Below, one piece after another: positions 56,827 through 64,000 of a DNA stretch of 64,000 nucleotides; the stretch's first letter is position 1, and each line of letters opens with the position of its first letter. Origin of the DNA: Vibrio mimicus (lineage in GTDB: Bacteria; Pseudomonadota; Gammaproteobacteria; Enterobacterales; Vibrionaceae); the NCBI RefSeq assembly GCF_019048845.1, contig NZ_CP077426.1, positions 1,597,501 through 1,661,500 on the forward strand, given 5' to 3'. The notes beneath the pieces are model-generated. The model ran no database searches. It had not been told where the DNA came from and saw only the letters and a program-made list of their open reading frames with translations. The position numbers were made by a program, and so were the translations under genes.

Positions 56827-57345
56827 ATGCCAACTCCATGTTATATCTCTATCGAAGGCCAAACTCAGGGTCTTATCACTGCAGGTGCATGTACTGCTGA
56901 CTCTATCGGCGATTCATTCGTTGAGGGCCACGAAGATGAGATGCTGGTTCAGCAGTTTGACCACGTCGTAACCGTACCGACGGACCCACAATCTGGTCAG
57001 CCTTCAGGCCAACGTGTGCACAAGCCATTCAAATTCACTGTTGCGCTGAACAAAGCGGTTCCTCTACTGTACAACGCGCTCTCTTCTGGTGAGAAGCTGA
57101 AAACCGTTGAGCTGAAGTGGTACCGTACCTCTATCGAAGGTAAACAAGAAAACTTCTTCACCACTAAGCTGGAAAACGCGTCTATCGTTGATATTCACTG
57201 TGAAATGCCACACTGCCAAGACCCAGCAAAATCTGACTTTACTCAGAATGTGACTGTGTCTCTGTCTTACCGCAAAATCACTTGGGACCACGTTAACGCG
57301 GGCACCTCAGGCTCTGATGACTGGCGTAAGCCAATCGAAGCGTAA
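56827..57345 (+). CDS. hcp: Type VI secretion tube protein Hcp
   Basis: This 172-residue protein forms the hexameric rings of the T6SS inner tube and is itself secreted. It begins MPTPCYISIEGQTQGLITAG and has the EDEMLVQQFDHVV segment and C-terminal KITWDHVNAGTSGSDDW, all typical of V. cholerae Hcp. It is the first gene of the auxiliary cluster behind a sigma-54-type promoter. A weak GC hairpin after the stop (57363-57384) may reduce readthrough into vgrG so that Hcp is made in excess. Confidence 0.97.
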   Translation: MPTPCYISIEGQTQGLITAGACTADSIGDSFVEGHEDEMLVQQFDHVVTVPTDPQSGQPSGQRVHKPFKFTVALNKAVPLLYNALSSGEKLKTVELKWYRTSIEGKQENFFTTKLENASIVDIHCEMPHCQDPAKSDFTQNVTVSLSYRKITWDHVNAGTSGSDDWRKPIEA

Positions 57346-57472
57346 TTTACGCTGCGAGAATGTCGCTCACCTTCGGGTGGGCGGCTGTGAACCTTAAACC
57401 CAGAGTATCGTTTGGCGCGGTATTGTGGGTTTAAGGTTTTGCCATTTTTAATGTAGGGGAAGGAAAGGCAGG

Positions 57473-59572
57473 ATGGCGACATTAGCGTACAGCATTGAGG
57501 TGGAAGGGCTGGAAGATGAGACTCTGGTGGTCAGAGGCTTCCACGGGCAGGAGTCACTCTCCAACAGTGTTTTTTTAGGGCAAGCCTGTTACGGGTTTCG
57601 CTACGAAGTGCAACTGGCGAGTCGGTTATCCAATCTGACTGCCGAGCAGATGGTCGATAAGCGTGCTGAGCTTAAGCTTTACCGCAATTCACAGTTGGTG
57701 CAGCGCGTGCACGGCATTGTACGTGCCTTTAGCCAAGGCGATATCGGCCATCACCACACCTTCTACGAACTCACTTTAGTGCCTGCCTTAGAGCGCTTAT
57801 CCCTGCGTCATAACAGCCGCATTTTCCAAAAGCAGACTGTCCCTGAGATTATTTCTATCTTGCTGCAAGAGATGGGCATCCACGATTACGCTTTTGCGCT
57901 CAAGCGTGATTGCGTGCAGCGTGAGTTTTGTGTGCAGTACCGCGAAAGTGATATCGACTTTCTGCACCGCCTCGCCGCTGAAGAAGGCTTGGTGTACAGC
58001 TTTGTCCACGAAGCGGGCAAACATACCCTCTATTTTAGTGATGCCAGTGACAGCTTAAGTAAACTGCCGGAGCCCATCCCGTACAACGCCTTAGCGGGCG
58101 GTACGATGGATACACCGTACATCCACGGCTTAACCTATCGCACCCAAGCAGAAGTGAGCGAAGTTCAACTCAAAGATTACAGCTTCAAAAAGCCGGCGTA
58201 CTCGTTTTTACAAACCGTGCAGGGTACTGAGCTGGATTATCAGCAAACCCGTTACCAACACTTTGATGCGCCGGGACGCTACAAAGACGATGTGAACGGT
58301 GCCGCCTTTAGCCAAATCCGTTTAGATTACCTGCGCCGCCATGCCCACACCGCAACAGGGCAGAGTAATGAGCCGCTCTTGCGTGCCGACTATAAGTTTG
58401 ACCTGCAAGAGCACCTTGACCCCGCGATGAACCGCGATTGGGTAGTGGTGTCGATTAACCATCAAGGTGAGCAGCCGCAAGCGTTACAAGAAGACGGCGG
58501 CAGCGGCGCTACTACTTACAGTAATCAGTTCAGCTTAATTCCGGGGCACCTTCACTGGCGCGCTGAGCCACAAGCTAAACCGCAAGTCGATGGCCCAATG
58601 ATAGCCACGGTCGTCGGCCCTGAAGGTGAAGAAATTTTCTGTGATGAGCATGGGCGGGTGAAAATCCATTTCCCGTGGGACCGTTATTCCAATGGCAATG
58701 AGCAGAGTTCATGTTGGGTACGCGTTTCGCAAGGTTGGGCGGGCAGCCAATACGGCTTTATCGCCATTCCGCGCATCGGCCATGAAGTGATTGTTTCTTT
58801 CTTAAACGGCGACCCAGACCAGCCCATTATTACCGGACGCACTTATCACGCGACCAACACGCCGCCATACACCTTGCCAGAGCACAAAACCAAAACCGTG
58901 CTGCGTACCGAGACGCACCAAGGGGAAGGGTTTAACGAGCTCAGTTTTGAAGACCAAGCGGGCAAAGAGCAAATCTACCTGCATGCGCAGAAAGACTTCG
59001 ATGGTTTGATTGAAAACGACCACACCACGGTCATTCGCCACGACCAACATCTGACCGTTGAAAATGACCAGTTCACTCAGATTAAGCACAACCAACACCT
59101 GACGGTCGAGGGGGAGAGTCGAGAAGCCGTTAAAGGAAGCAAAACACTCATGGTGGAAGGCTCTCTTTATGTCAAGTCTGGTAAGGTCTGGGTCAGTGAA
59201 GCAGGCGATGAGATACATATTAAAGCCGGTGAGAAAGTCGTTATTGAAGCGGGCTCCGAGATTACGGTTAAAGCGGGCGGCAGCTTTGTTAAAGTCGATC
59301 CTGCCGGTGTGCATCTTGTCGGGGCGATGATTAACCTCAACTCTGGCGGTAGTCCCGGACAGGGGGCTGGTTGGAGTGGGCTAGCGTCATTGTTACCAAA
59401 GACGGTTGCGAAAGAAGCCGATCCAGAAAATATGGTTATTGAGCCTTTTACGGCGTCACAAACGAGTGCCGAGGCTTTATTAAAAACATTTCCCCCTATG
59501 GAAAATCCTGTCTGCATACCTTGTATGCAGCGAGCAATTAGGCAAGGTAATGCAATCGTAGAGGGGAAATAA
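57473..59572 (+). CDS. vgrG: Type VI secretion spike protein VgrG
   Basis: This 699-residue trimeric spike tip protein of the T6SS has gp27-like domains (residues 1-380: LSRNLTAEQMVDKRAELKLY type barrel, then YRESDIDFLHRLAAEEGL). A gp5 OB-fold part has EEIFCDEHGRVKIHFPWDRY, then a beta-prism needle of ENDQFTQIKHNQHLTVEG-like repeats. The 70-residue C-terminal tail (after about 630) has no catalytic domain and may bind the adaptor or effector. It has the size of a non-specialised VgrG. DUF4123, immunity and effector genes follow. Confidence 0.96.
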   Translation: MATLAYSIEVEGLEDETLVVRGFHGQESLSNSVFLGQACYGFRYEVQLASRLSNLTAEQMVDKRAELKLYRNSQLVQRVHGIVRAFSQGDIGHHHTFYELTLVPALERLSLRHNSRIFQKQTVPEIISILLQEMGIHDYAFALKRDCVQREFCVQYRESDIDFLHRLAAEEGLVYSFVHEAGKHTLYFSDASDSLSKLPEPIPYNALAGGTMDTPYIHGLTYRTQAEVSEVQLKDYSFKKPAYSFLQTVQGTELDYQQTRYQHFDAPGRYKDDVNGAAFSQIRLDYLRRHAHTATGQSNEPLLRADYKFDLQEHLDPAMNRDWVVVSINHQGEQPQALQEDGGSGATTYSNQFSLIPGHLHWRAEPQAKPQVDGPMIATVVGPEGEEIFCDEHGRVKIHFPWDRYSNGNEQSSCWVRVSQGWAGSQYGFIAIPRIGHEVIVSFLNGDPDQPIITGRTYHATNTPPYTLPEHKTKTVLRTETHQGEGFNELSFEDQAGKEQIYLHAQKDFDGLIENDHTTVIRHDQHLTVENDQFTQIKHNQHLTVEGESREAVKGSKTLMVEGSLYVKSGKVWVSEAGDEIHIKAGEKVVIEAGSEITVKAGGSFVKVDPAGVHLVGAMINLNSGGSPGQGAGWSGLASLLPKTVAKEADPENMVIEPFTASQTSAEALLKTFPPMENPVCIPCMQRAIRQGNAIVEGK

Positions 59573-59575
59573 TCG

Positions 59576-60325
59576 ATGATGCTGCCTGACAAATTATGGT
59601 CTGCCGATGCTTGTTATGTCCTATTCGAAGCGGCAGAGCTAAAAGCAGAACTGCGTGAGCGTCTGTTCTCTGAACATGGTGAATTCTTACGTCCGCTATT
59701 GATCCATCCCGACCTTTGGGAACTGACAAACCTTGGCCCTTGGCTTTGGCACTGTCATGAAAGGTCGTTACCTTTACTCGAATCAGTGATTGATCAAGGT
59801 GTAGTTCAAGCTGTGATCCGCAGTCAGCGTACACTGGATGAACTGCAACAGCAGTTTGCCATGGGGTGCATGGTGCTGGAGCCGAAACAGCGCCATAGTC
59901 TACTGCTTCGCTTCTATACCTCGTCGGCATTACCTATCATGCTGAGCCAGCGAACATTGCCTTGGTATTCATCGCTATTTGGTGGACTGAGTGACTGGTG
60001 GTGTTACCAATGTGATGGCCAGTGGACTCACTATTCGATTGAGGTCGAGCCTTCAGAACTCAGAGTGATAACCCTTACGGAGGATTTGCAAGGAGCCTTA
60101 TTGGGGGATCCCGATTTACCGAGATTACTCGTCATGTGGCAAGGTAGCGTTCGTTATCAACAATTTCCCGCTTGTGCTCGCATGAATATGGCTCAAAAAG
60201 CCCTGCAAAAAAGTGACGCAGCTGGTGCGCCTTCCGCTGACCGCTTGATATGGGGACTTGCTTGGCTTGAGGGTGGGAGTGCCGCATTAGAAGAATTAAA
60301 AAACCTCGATCTACAGGATCTTTGA
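59576..60325 (+). CDS. tap: DUF4123 effector adaptor (Tap/Tec)
   Basis: This 249-residue T6SS adaptor chaperone loads a cognate effector onto VgrG. It has the DUF4123 features LWSADACYVLFEAAELKAEL, then PLLIHPDLWELTNLGPWLW and a later FRFYTSSALPIMLSQ-like core. It starts four bases after vgrG and its TGA is directly followed by the first immunity gene ATG, so the genes are cotranscribed. Confidence 0.9.
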   Translation: MMLPDKLWSADACYVLFEAAELKAELRERLFSEHGEFLRPLLIHPDLWELTNLGPWLWHCHERSLPLLESVIDQGVVQAVIRSQRTLDELQQQFAMGCMVLEPKQRHSLLLRFYTSSALPIMLSQRTLPWYSSLFGGLSDWWCYQCDGQWTHYSIEVEPSELRVITLTEDLQGALLGDPDLPRLLVMWQGSVRYQQFPACARMNMAQKALQKSDAAGAPSADRLIWGLAWLEGGSAALEELKNLDLQDL

Positions 60326-60823
60326 ATGCGTAAATCATTGCCGGTATTAGTTTTTGATGCCATTTGGACTCTGTTACCCCGCGGGGGACGTTGGTTGGCA
60401 GGTGCCCTGCTCGTGGGGTATCTGGTGTGGTTTTTTGCGATTAAAGAGAGCTTTGGTGGTGCTAAGCTGGTACTCAATAATTTAATGGATCGCCCAATTA
60501 GCTATGTTTATGTTAATGGAAATATGGGCCCTAATGCTTTTGCTTTTGATGGTTTGAATGCAGGGGGGAAAAGTGCTGGCCCCTACGATATATCGGGTAA
60601 AACAGTCACTATTGAATGGGAACTTGATATGACACGAGCTCAGAAAGAAGCAGGGTATCGTTTTGAAAAACACAAAGTAACCCTACCTATGCCGGAGCGC
60701 AAACAAGGTGACATGTTTTTCTATGTTCTGGTTATGCCAAATAACGAGGTTCAAGTACGCTGGTCACCGGAGTTTGGTGCTTTTGATGATGTAATAGCCA
60801 CTTATCAGACAAGGAAATACTAA
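60326..60823 (+). CDS. Type VI effector immunity protein, copy 1
   Basis: This 165-residue protein has one membrane helix (RWLAGALLVGYLVWFFAI, about residues 22-40), then a periplasmic beta-rich domain (MDRPISYVYVNGNMGPNAF, later KVTLPMPERKQGD). It is a near-duplicate of the protein at 61074-61559 and lies next to a decayed effector 5' end. It differs from copy 2 mainly in the variable middle and by the four-residue EFGA stretch near the end. Immunity function is inferred from position and topology, since the effector acts in the periplasm on lipids. Confidence 0.83.
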   Translation: MRKSLPVLVFDAIWTLLPRGGRWLAGALLVGYLVWFFAIKESFGGAKLVLNNLMDRPISYVYVNGNMGPNAFAFDGLNAGGKSAGPYDISGKTVTIEWELDMTRAQKEAGYRFEKHKVTLPMPERKQGDMFFYVLVMPNNEVQVRWSPEFGAFDDVIATYQTRKY

Positions 60824-60985
60824 TGCTCGATATTCAGGATATTCAATGCCGTAAAATTCGTGAGCAGAGTCTGCATCAAGCGGAGGTAGGTACGTGCTCT
60901 TTAGCATGGACAAGTCGGATTTTTCTTTGATGGTATACATCGCAATAGCCATTAGGATAGTTGGTCAGGGCGTCTATCCTATACC
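60823..60985 (+). pseudogene. Decayed 5' end of a Tle-type effector gene
   Basis: ATGCTCGATATTCAGGATAT and the following about 155 bases match the start of the intact effector at 61559 (LDIQDIQCRKIREQ), including the FFFDGMHRN region. They carry frameshifts and a stop after IFL, then fall off near GTCTATCC. The next 90 bases up to the second immunity gene read VHGLQEVFSESFRKIKQEC in one frame, possibly the 3' end of the same lost effector. Confidence 0.85.
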
Positions 60986-61073
60986 TTTCGCGGATTGAGT
61001 ATGTACATGGGCTTCAAGAAGTGTTTTCAGAAAGTTTTCGAAAAATTAAACAAGAGTGTTAGAGGATGTTGTA

Positions 61074-61559
61074 ATGCGTAAATCATTGCCGGTATTAGTT
61101 TTTGATGCCATTTGGACTCTGTTGCCCCGCTGGGGACGTTGGTTGGCGGGTGTCCTGCTCGTGGGGTATCTGGTTTGGTTTTTGGCAATTAAAGAGAGCT
61201 TTGGGGGAGCATTTCTAGTCATCAATAATTTAATGGATCGCCCAATTAGTTATCATTATGTCAATGGAAATATGGGTGGAAATGCCTTTGCCTTTGATGG
61301 TTTAAATGCGGGTGGTGCTGTTGCTGGCCCTTACGATATATCGGGCAAAACGGTTACGATTGAATGGGAACTCGATATGACACGAGCTCAGAAAGAAGCA
61401 GGATACCGTTTTGAAAAACACAAAGTAACCTTACCTATGCCGGAGCGCAAACAAGGCGATAGATATTTCTACACATTATTTATGCCTAATAACGAGGTGC
61501 AAGTGCGATGGTCGCCTTTTGATGATGTCATTGCCACCTACCGGACGAGGGAATATTGA
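61074..61559 (+). CDS. Type VI effector immunity protein, copy 2
   Basis: This 161-residue paralogue of copy 1 has the same start (MRKSLPVLVFDAIWTLLPR) and membrane helix, with changes clustered in the exposed part (GGAFLVINN, YHYVNGNMGGN, GAVAGPYD, DRYFYTLFM). GAGGA lies seven bases before the ATG at 61074; an open frame from 61056 is not used. The TGA overlaps the effector ATG by one base, so this copy is the cognate partner. Membrane-anchored protection against the periplasmic lipase is inferred. Confidence 0.85.
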   Translation: MRKSLPVLVFDAIWTLLPRWGRWLAGVLLVGYLVWFLAIKESFGGAFLVINNLMDRPISYHYVNGNMGGNAFAFDGLNAGGAVAGPYDISGKTVTIEWELDMTRAQKEAGYRFEKHKVTLPMPERKQGDRYFYTLFMPNNEVQVRWSPFDDVIATYRTREY

Positions 61560-63283
61560 TGCTCGATATACAGGATATTCAATGTCGTAAAATTCGTGAG
61601 CAGACTCTGCATAAAGCGGGGGTAGGTACGTGCGCTTTAGCATGGCAAGTGGGATTTTTCTTTGATGGTATGCATCGCAACATTAATCAGGATAGTGACT
61701 CCGGTCGTCTATCCAATATCTCACGATTATTTCGAGCCCATGAAGTCCGCGAAACAATGGATTTAGATTCCAGTTACCTCTATTCGAAGATTTATATTCC
61801 AGGCTTGGGAACAGACTTTGAAGATCAAACGGCTGAACGTCTGCATAGTGTCATGGATAGTCAGCAAAAGGCTTTACTGGATAATACGTTGGATAGTGTC
61901 AGCGGTCAGACCAAAGATGCGGTGGTTGATACGCTTTTTGAAGCCAATAAGAAGAATTGGTTTGATACCCTATCAAATCATCTCGATGAGCTTTTTAGTA
62001 TCAAAGGAGCTAAAGCAGTTATAACAGATACAGCGCAAAATATTGCCAAGAAAGTGACGCTAGAGGCGCTGCCAGCACTGCGAGATAACCCCACGGTCAT
62101 GGAGCAGTTTATGACTGGGGTCGATGCCCGGGTAGATGGTGCAAAGCGCAGTTTTAAAGATCGCTTCGAATTCGTAAAGTCGAGGAACCAACTCCCGATT
62201 AAACTTATTCAGATTTCCGTGTTTGGAGCAGACTTAGGTGGCATTCTTGCTCGTCGTTTTATTGACGAATTACTGGAAGGGATCTGCACGAAACAGGGCG
62301 AAGACTATATCTATGAAGGGGCCAAGGTCGAGGTCACCTTTGCTGGGCTATTTGATTGCACTCGCCGCAGTTCACTCGATTCGGGTGATACCATGAACGA
62401 TGTTTTCAGTTTTGCCGGAATCTTGCTTAAGCCTCTGGAATGGATTGGTGGCGGTAAGGTGATTGATTTTGATAAGCCGCTTCATCGCGCAGTGAAAAAG
62501 GCACTTCATCTGGTTGCCGCCCATGAGCGGCGAGTTTACCGTCCCTTAGTCCCACTCGGGCCGTTAAAGTCAGGTTGGGACGAGAGCTTGTTACCGGGTA
62601 TAAGTGAAGATATTACAGGTGGTTTGCTCCCCAATGAGCAACGCCCCAGTGCCGAATTGAGCCGAGTGGCGTTACATCAGATGTATCATGCGGCCCGTAG
62701 TGGGGAGGTGCCTTTTCCTAATTTTAATGAGTTACATAAAGTCTCGGAAAAGGTTGCCGCATATTTTGTCATGCATGACAACTTGGCGGGAAAATCAGTG
62801 CAGTATTATACGCGACGATATATGCAACAAGCTGGTAATAAGAAACTATCCCGTCAAGCCTTCGAGAATCACCAATACATCTACTCTTGGTGGCTTGGAA
62901 AGCAGTATGCTGACTACAAAGCTAGGCTAAAGGATGCCGATTCGGGTGAGCGTTCATGGCTAAGAAAGCGTTGGGGATGGCTTGAGTTCGTTTATGATGA
63001 AGCGAAATATGTCGAACGTGCCGTGACAAATCCCAATGGTTATGTGGCTTATGTGCAGGGAAGTAATGCCCTTAACATGGCAAAGACCTTCTTGTATCCA
63101 CCGAGTAGGGAGTTTCCTAAAGATATCGCGACGTTCTTCACTTACTTTATGCATGACTTTGTGAGCTCAACAGCATTTACCTCATCACCCGGCGAACAGG
63201 TTAAAATTAAAGCTCAAGCGGAAAGTTTGGTTGGCTCTCATCATTTTTTCCTTGCGCGTAAAATTGAGAGTGTTGAGGGCTAA
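61559..63283 (+). CDS. Type VI lipase-like effector, Tle1/DUF2235 family, altered nucleophile motif
   Basis: This 574-residue protein has the Tle1 landmarks: an opening WQVGFFFDGMHRN, YIPGLGT near residue 83, FAGLFDC near 263, HLVAAHERRVYRPL near 318 and the terminal FMHDFVSST with the likely catalytic His. The position of the usual GFSRG nucleophile elbow reads VFGADLGGILARRF, with Asp at the Ser site (near residue 225). Tle1 enzymes cut phospholipids of rival bacteria from the periplasm. It may use another residue, may be inactive, or may be a divergent enzyme. It ends the operon and lies after DUF4123 and the two immunity genes, as in the reported TleV1-type auxiliary cluster. Confidence 0.85.
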   Translation: MLDIQDIQCRKIREQTLHKAGVGTCALAWQVGFFFDGMHRNINQDSDSGRLSNISRLFRAHEVRETMDLDSSYLYSKIYIPGLGTDFEDQTAERLHSVMDSQQKALLDNTLDSVSGQTKDAVVDTLFEANKKNWFDTLSNHLDELFSIKGAKAVITDTAQNIAKKVTLEALPALRDNPTVMEQFMTGVDARVDGAKRSFKDRFEFVKSRNQLPIKLIQISVFGADLGGILARRFIDELLEGICTKQGEDYIYEGAKVEVTFAGLFDCTRRSSLDSGDTMNDVFSFAGILLKPLEWIGGGKVIDFDKPLHRAVKKALHLVAAHERRVYRPLVPLGPLKSGWDESLLPGISEDITGGLLPNEQRPSAELSRVALHQMYHAARSGEVPFPNFNELHKVSEKVAAYFVMHDNLAGKSVQYYTRRYMQQAGNKKLSRQAFENHQYIYSWWLGKQYADYKARLKDADSGERSWLRKRWGWLEFVYDEAKYVERAVTNPNGYVAYVQGSNALNMAKTFLYPPSREFPKDIATFFTYFMHDFVSSTAFTSSPGEQVKIKAQAESLVGSHHFFLARKIESVEG

Positions 63284-63334
63284 ATTAGACAGTAGGAAAA
63301 GTAGCCGCAAGGACAACTAACTCGGTAATCAATT

Positions 63335-63360
63335 AGCGCCCTTTATTAGGGCGCTTTTCT
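63335..63360 (+). terminator. Terminator of the type VI cluster
   Basis: AGCGCCC-tttatta-GGGCGCT followed by TTTCTTTCT, 52 bases past the effector stop. Confidence 0.88.
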
Positions 63361-63449
63361 TTCTGTGGCTGTCAGCAGAGTAGTATCATTTATACTCATT
63401 AGTGCCTTGAATGAAATCATCCTGAGGCTTTATATTGAAGCCGTATCTT

Positions 63450-64000
63450 TCAGAAAATGTTCAGCCCAAAGATATCTTTGACAGCATGGAGTACTTCCTC
63501 GGTCTTCTCTCTAGATATGTGGCTACCTTTTCTTAAAATATCAATCAGTTGAGCCTTATCACTTAAGAATTCAGCTCTTCTTTCTCTTATCGGTCTGAGT
63601 GTATCTTGTAAACACTCTTCCAGTACTTTTTTCGTTGTGCCGTCGCCAAGGCCTCCACGCTGATAATGCTCTTTTAATTGATTGATATAGCTGACATCCG
63701 GATGGAATGCATCGAGGTAGGTAAAAACGACATTTCCTTCGACTTTACCGGGATCTTCGATTTTTAGATGGTTAGGATCGGTATACATAGATTTTACTGC
63801 AGCAGAGAGCTCTTTTTCGTTAGCCCCAAGATTAATAGTGTTCCCCATTGTCTTGGACATCTTATTTTTACCGTCTGTGCTAGGTAAACGAGTTGTATTA
63901 CTGAGCAGAGGCTTACATTCGTTCAATACGATTCGTCCTGCTAATGAATTAATTTTTCTCACTATCTCATTAGTTTGTTCAAGCATTGGTAACTGGTCAT
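63450..64000 (-). CDS. Tryptophanyl-tRNA synthetase, second type (partial, N terminus beyond the window)
   Basis: The frame is open to the window edge and starts at DQLPMLEQTNEIVRKINSLA, the tail of the Trp-binding region. It has the class I signature GKNKMSKTMGNTINLG, the KMSKS loop as KMSKT. The C terminus ends HAVKDIFGLNIF. This charges tRNA-Trp. The relation to the housekeeping trpS, which should lie elsewhere, is inferred; accessory TrpRS copies often confer resistance to indolmycin-type inhibitors. About 183 residues are seen; the family is about 330. Confidence 0.88.
   Translation of the reverse strand, partial: DQLPMLEQTNEIVRKINSLAGRIVLNECKPLLSNTTRLPSTDGKNKMSKTMGNTINLGANEKELSAAVKSMYTDPNHLKIEDPGKVEGNVVFTYLDAFHPDVSYINQLKEHYQRGGLGDGTTKKVLEECLQDTLRPIRERRAEFLSDKAQLIDILRKGSHISREKTEEVLHAVKDIFGLNIF

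Noticed and set aside
1..64000. tRNA, rRNA or prophage modules
   Set aside because: No tRNA cloverleaf, rRNA segment or phage structural gene was recognised on either strand by reading.

Overview
This window looks like chromosome 1 of a Vibrio of the V. cholerae clade (V. cholerae or a close relative such as V. mimicus, V. metoecus or V. paracholerae). The central order potD-potD-potC-potB-potA, ttcA, uspE, fnr, ccoSIH, ccoPQON, FIST/sensor kinase, rtxEDB|rtxHCA matches, as I remember it, the VC1424-VC1451 stretch of the El Tor reference. Three accessory blocks surround or sit in this backbone. No CTX, RS1 or TLC prophage genes are visible downstream of rtxA.

Region 1 (1-12.9 kb) is a periplasmic alcohol-oxidation island. 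A leftward set reads cytochrome c, XoxJ-like binding protein, PQQ alcohol dehydrogenase, aldehyde dehydrogenase, NosR-like Fe-S/FMN membrane protein (frameshifted), pqqA, pqqB, pqqC (cut by the window edge). A divergent rightward set encodes the ABC system and beta-propeller protein usually found with PQQ-dependent alcohol catabolism. The dehydrogenase has the Asp-x-Asp active-site signature of lanthanide-dependent enzymes.

Region 2 (13.0-34.3 kb) is core backbone: polyamine import (two PotD proteins plus PotABC), a Bax-like glucosaminidase gene with two companions, ttcA, uspE, fnr, the complete cbb3 oxidase assembly and structural genes, then a small membrane protein, a FIST sensor and a hybrid histidine kinase.

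Region 3 (34.3-55.1 kb) is the MARTX toxin locus: the leftward type I secretion genes rtxB-rtxD-rtxE and the rightward rtxH-rtxC-rtxA. RtxA (4464 residues) keeps the V. cholerae repeat arms, RID and the cysteine protease domain, but its effectors are a first-position domain I cannot name with certainty, then RID, then an ExoY/edema-factor-like adenylate cyclase. The El Tor actin-crosslinking and alpha/beta-hydrolase effectors are absent.

Region 4 (55.1-63.4 kb) starts with an IS3-family remnant and broken genes. It continues with a type VI secretion auxiliary cluster: a sigma-54-type promoter, hcp, vgrG, a DUF4123 adaptor, two tandem copies of a membrane immunity gene separated by a decayed effector 5' end, and a Tle1/DUF2235-like lipase effector whose expected nucleophile serine is aspartate. 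The window ends in a second-type tryptophanyl-tRNA synthetase gene.

An 88-bp near-identical element occurs in direct orientation at 34499 and 56388, bracketing the whole rtx locus. The left copy abuts a detached 3' tail of the histidine kinase gene, and the right copy abuts a truncated-looking gene. This is the strongest unexplained structural signal in the window.
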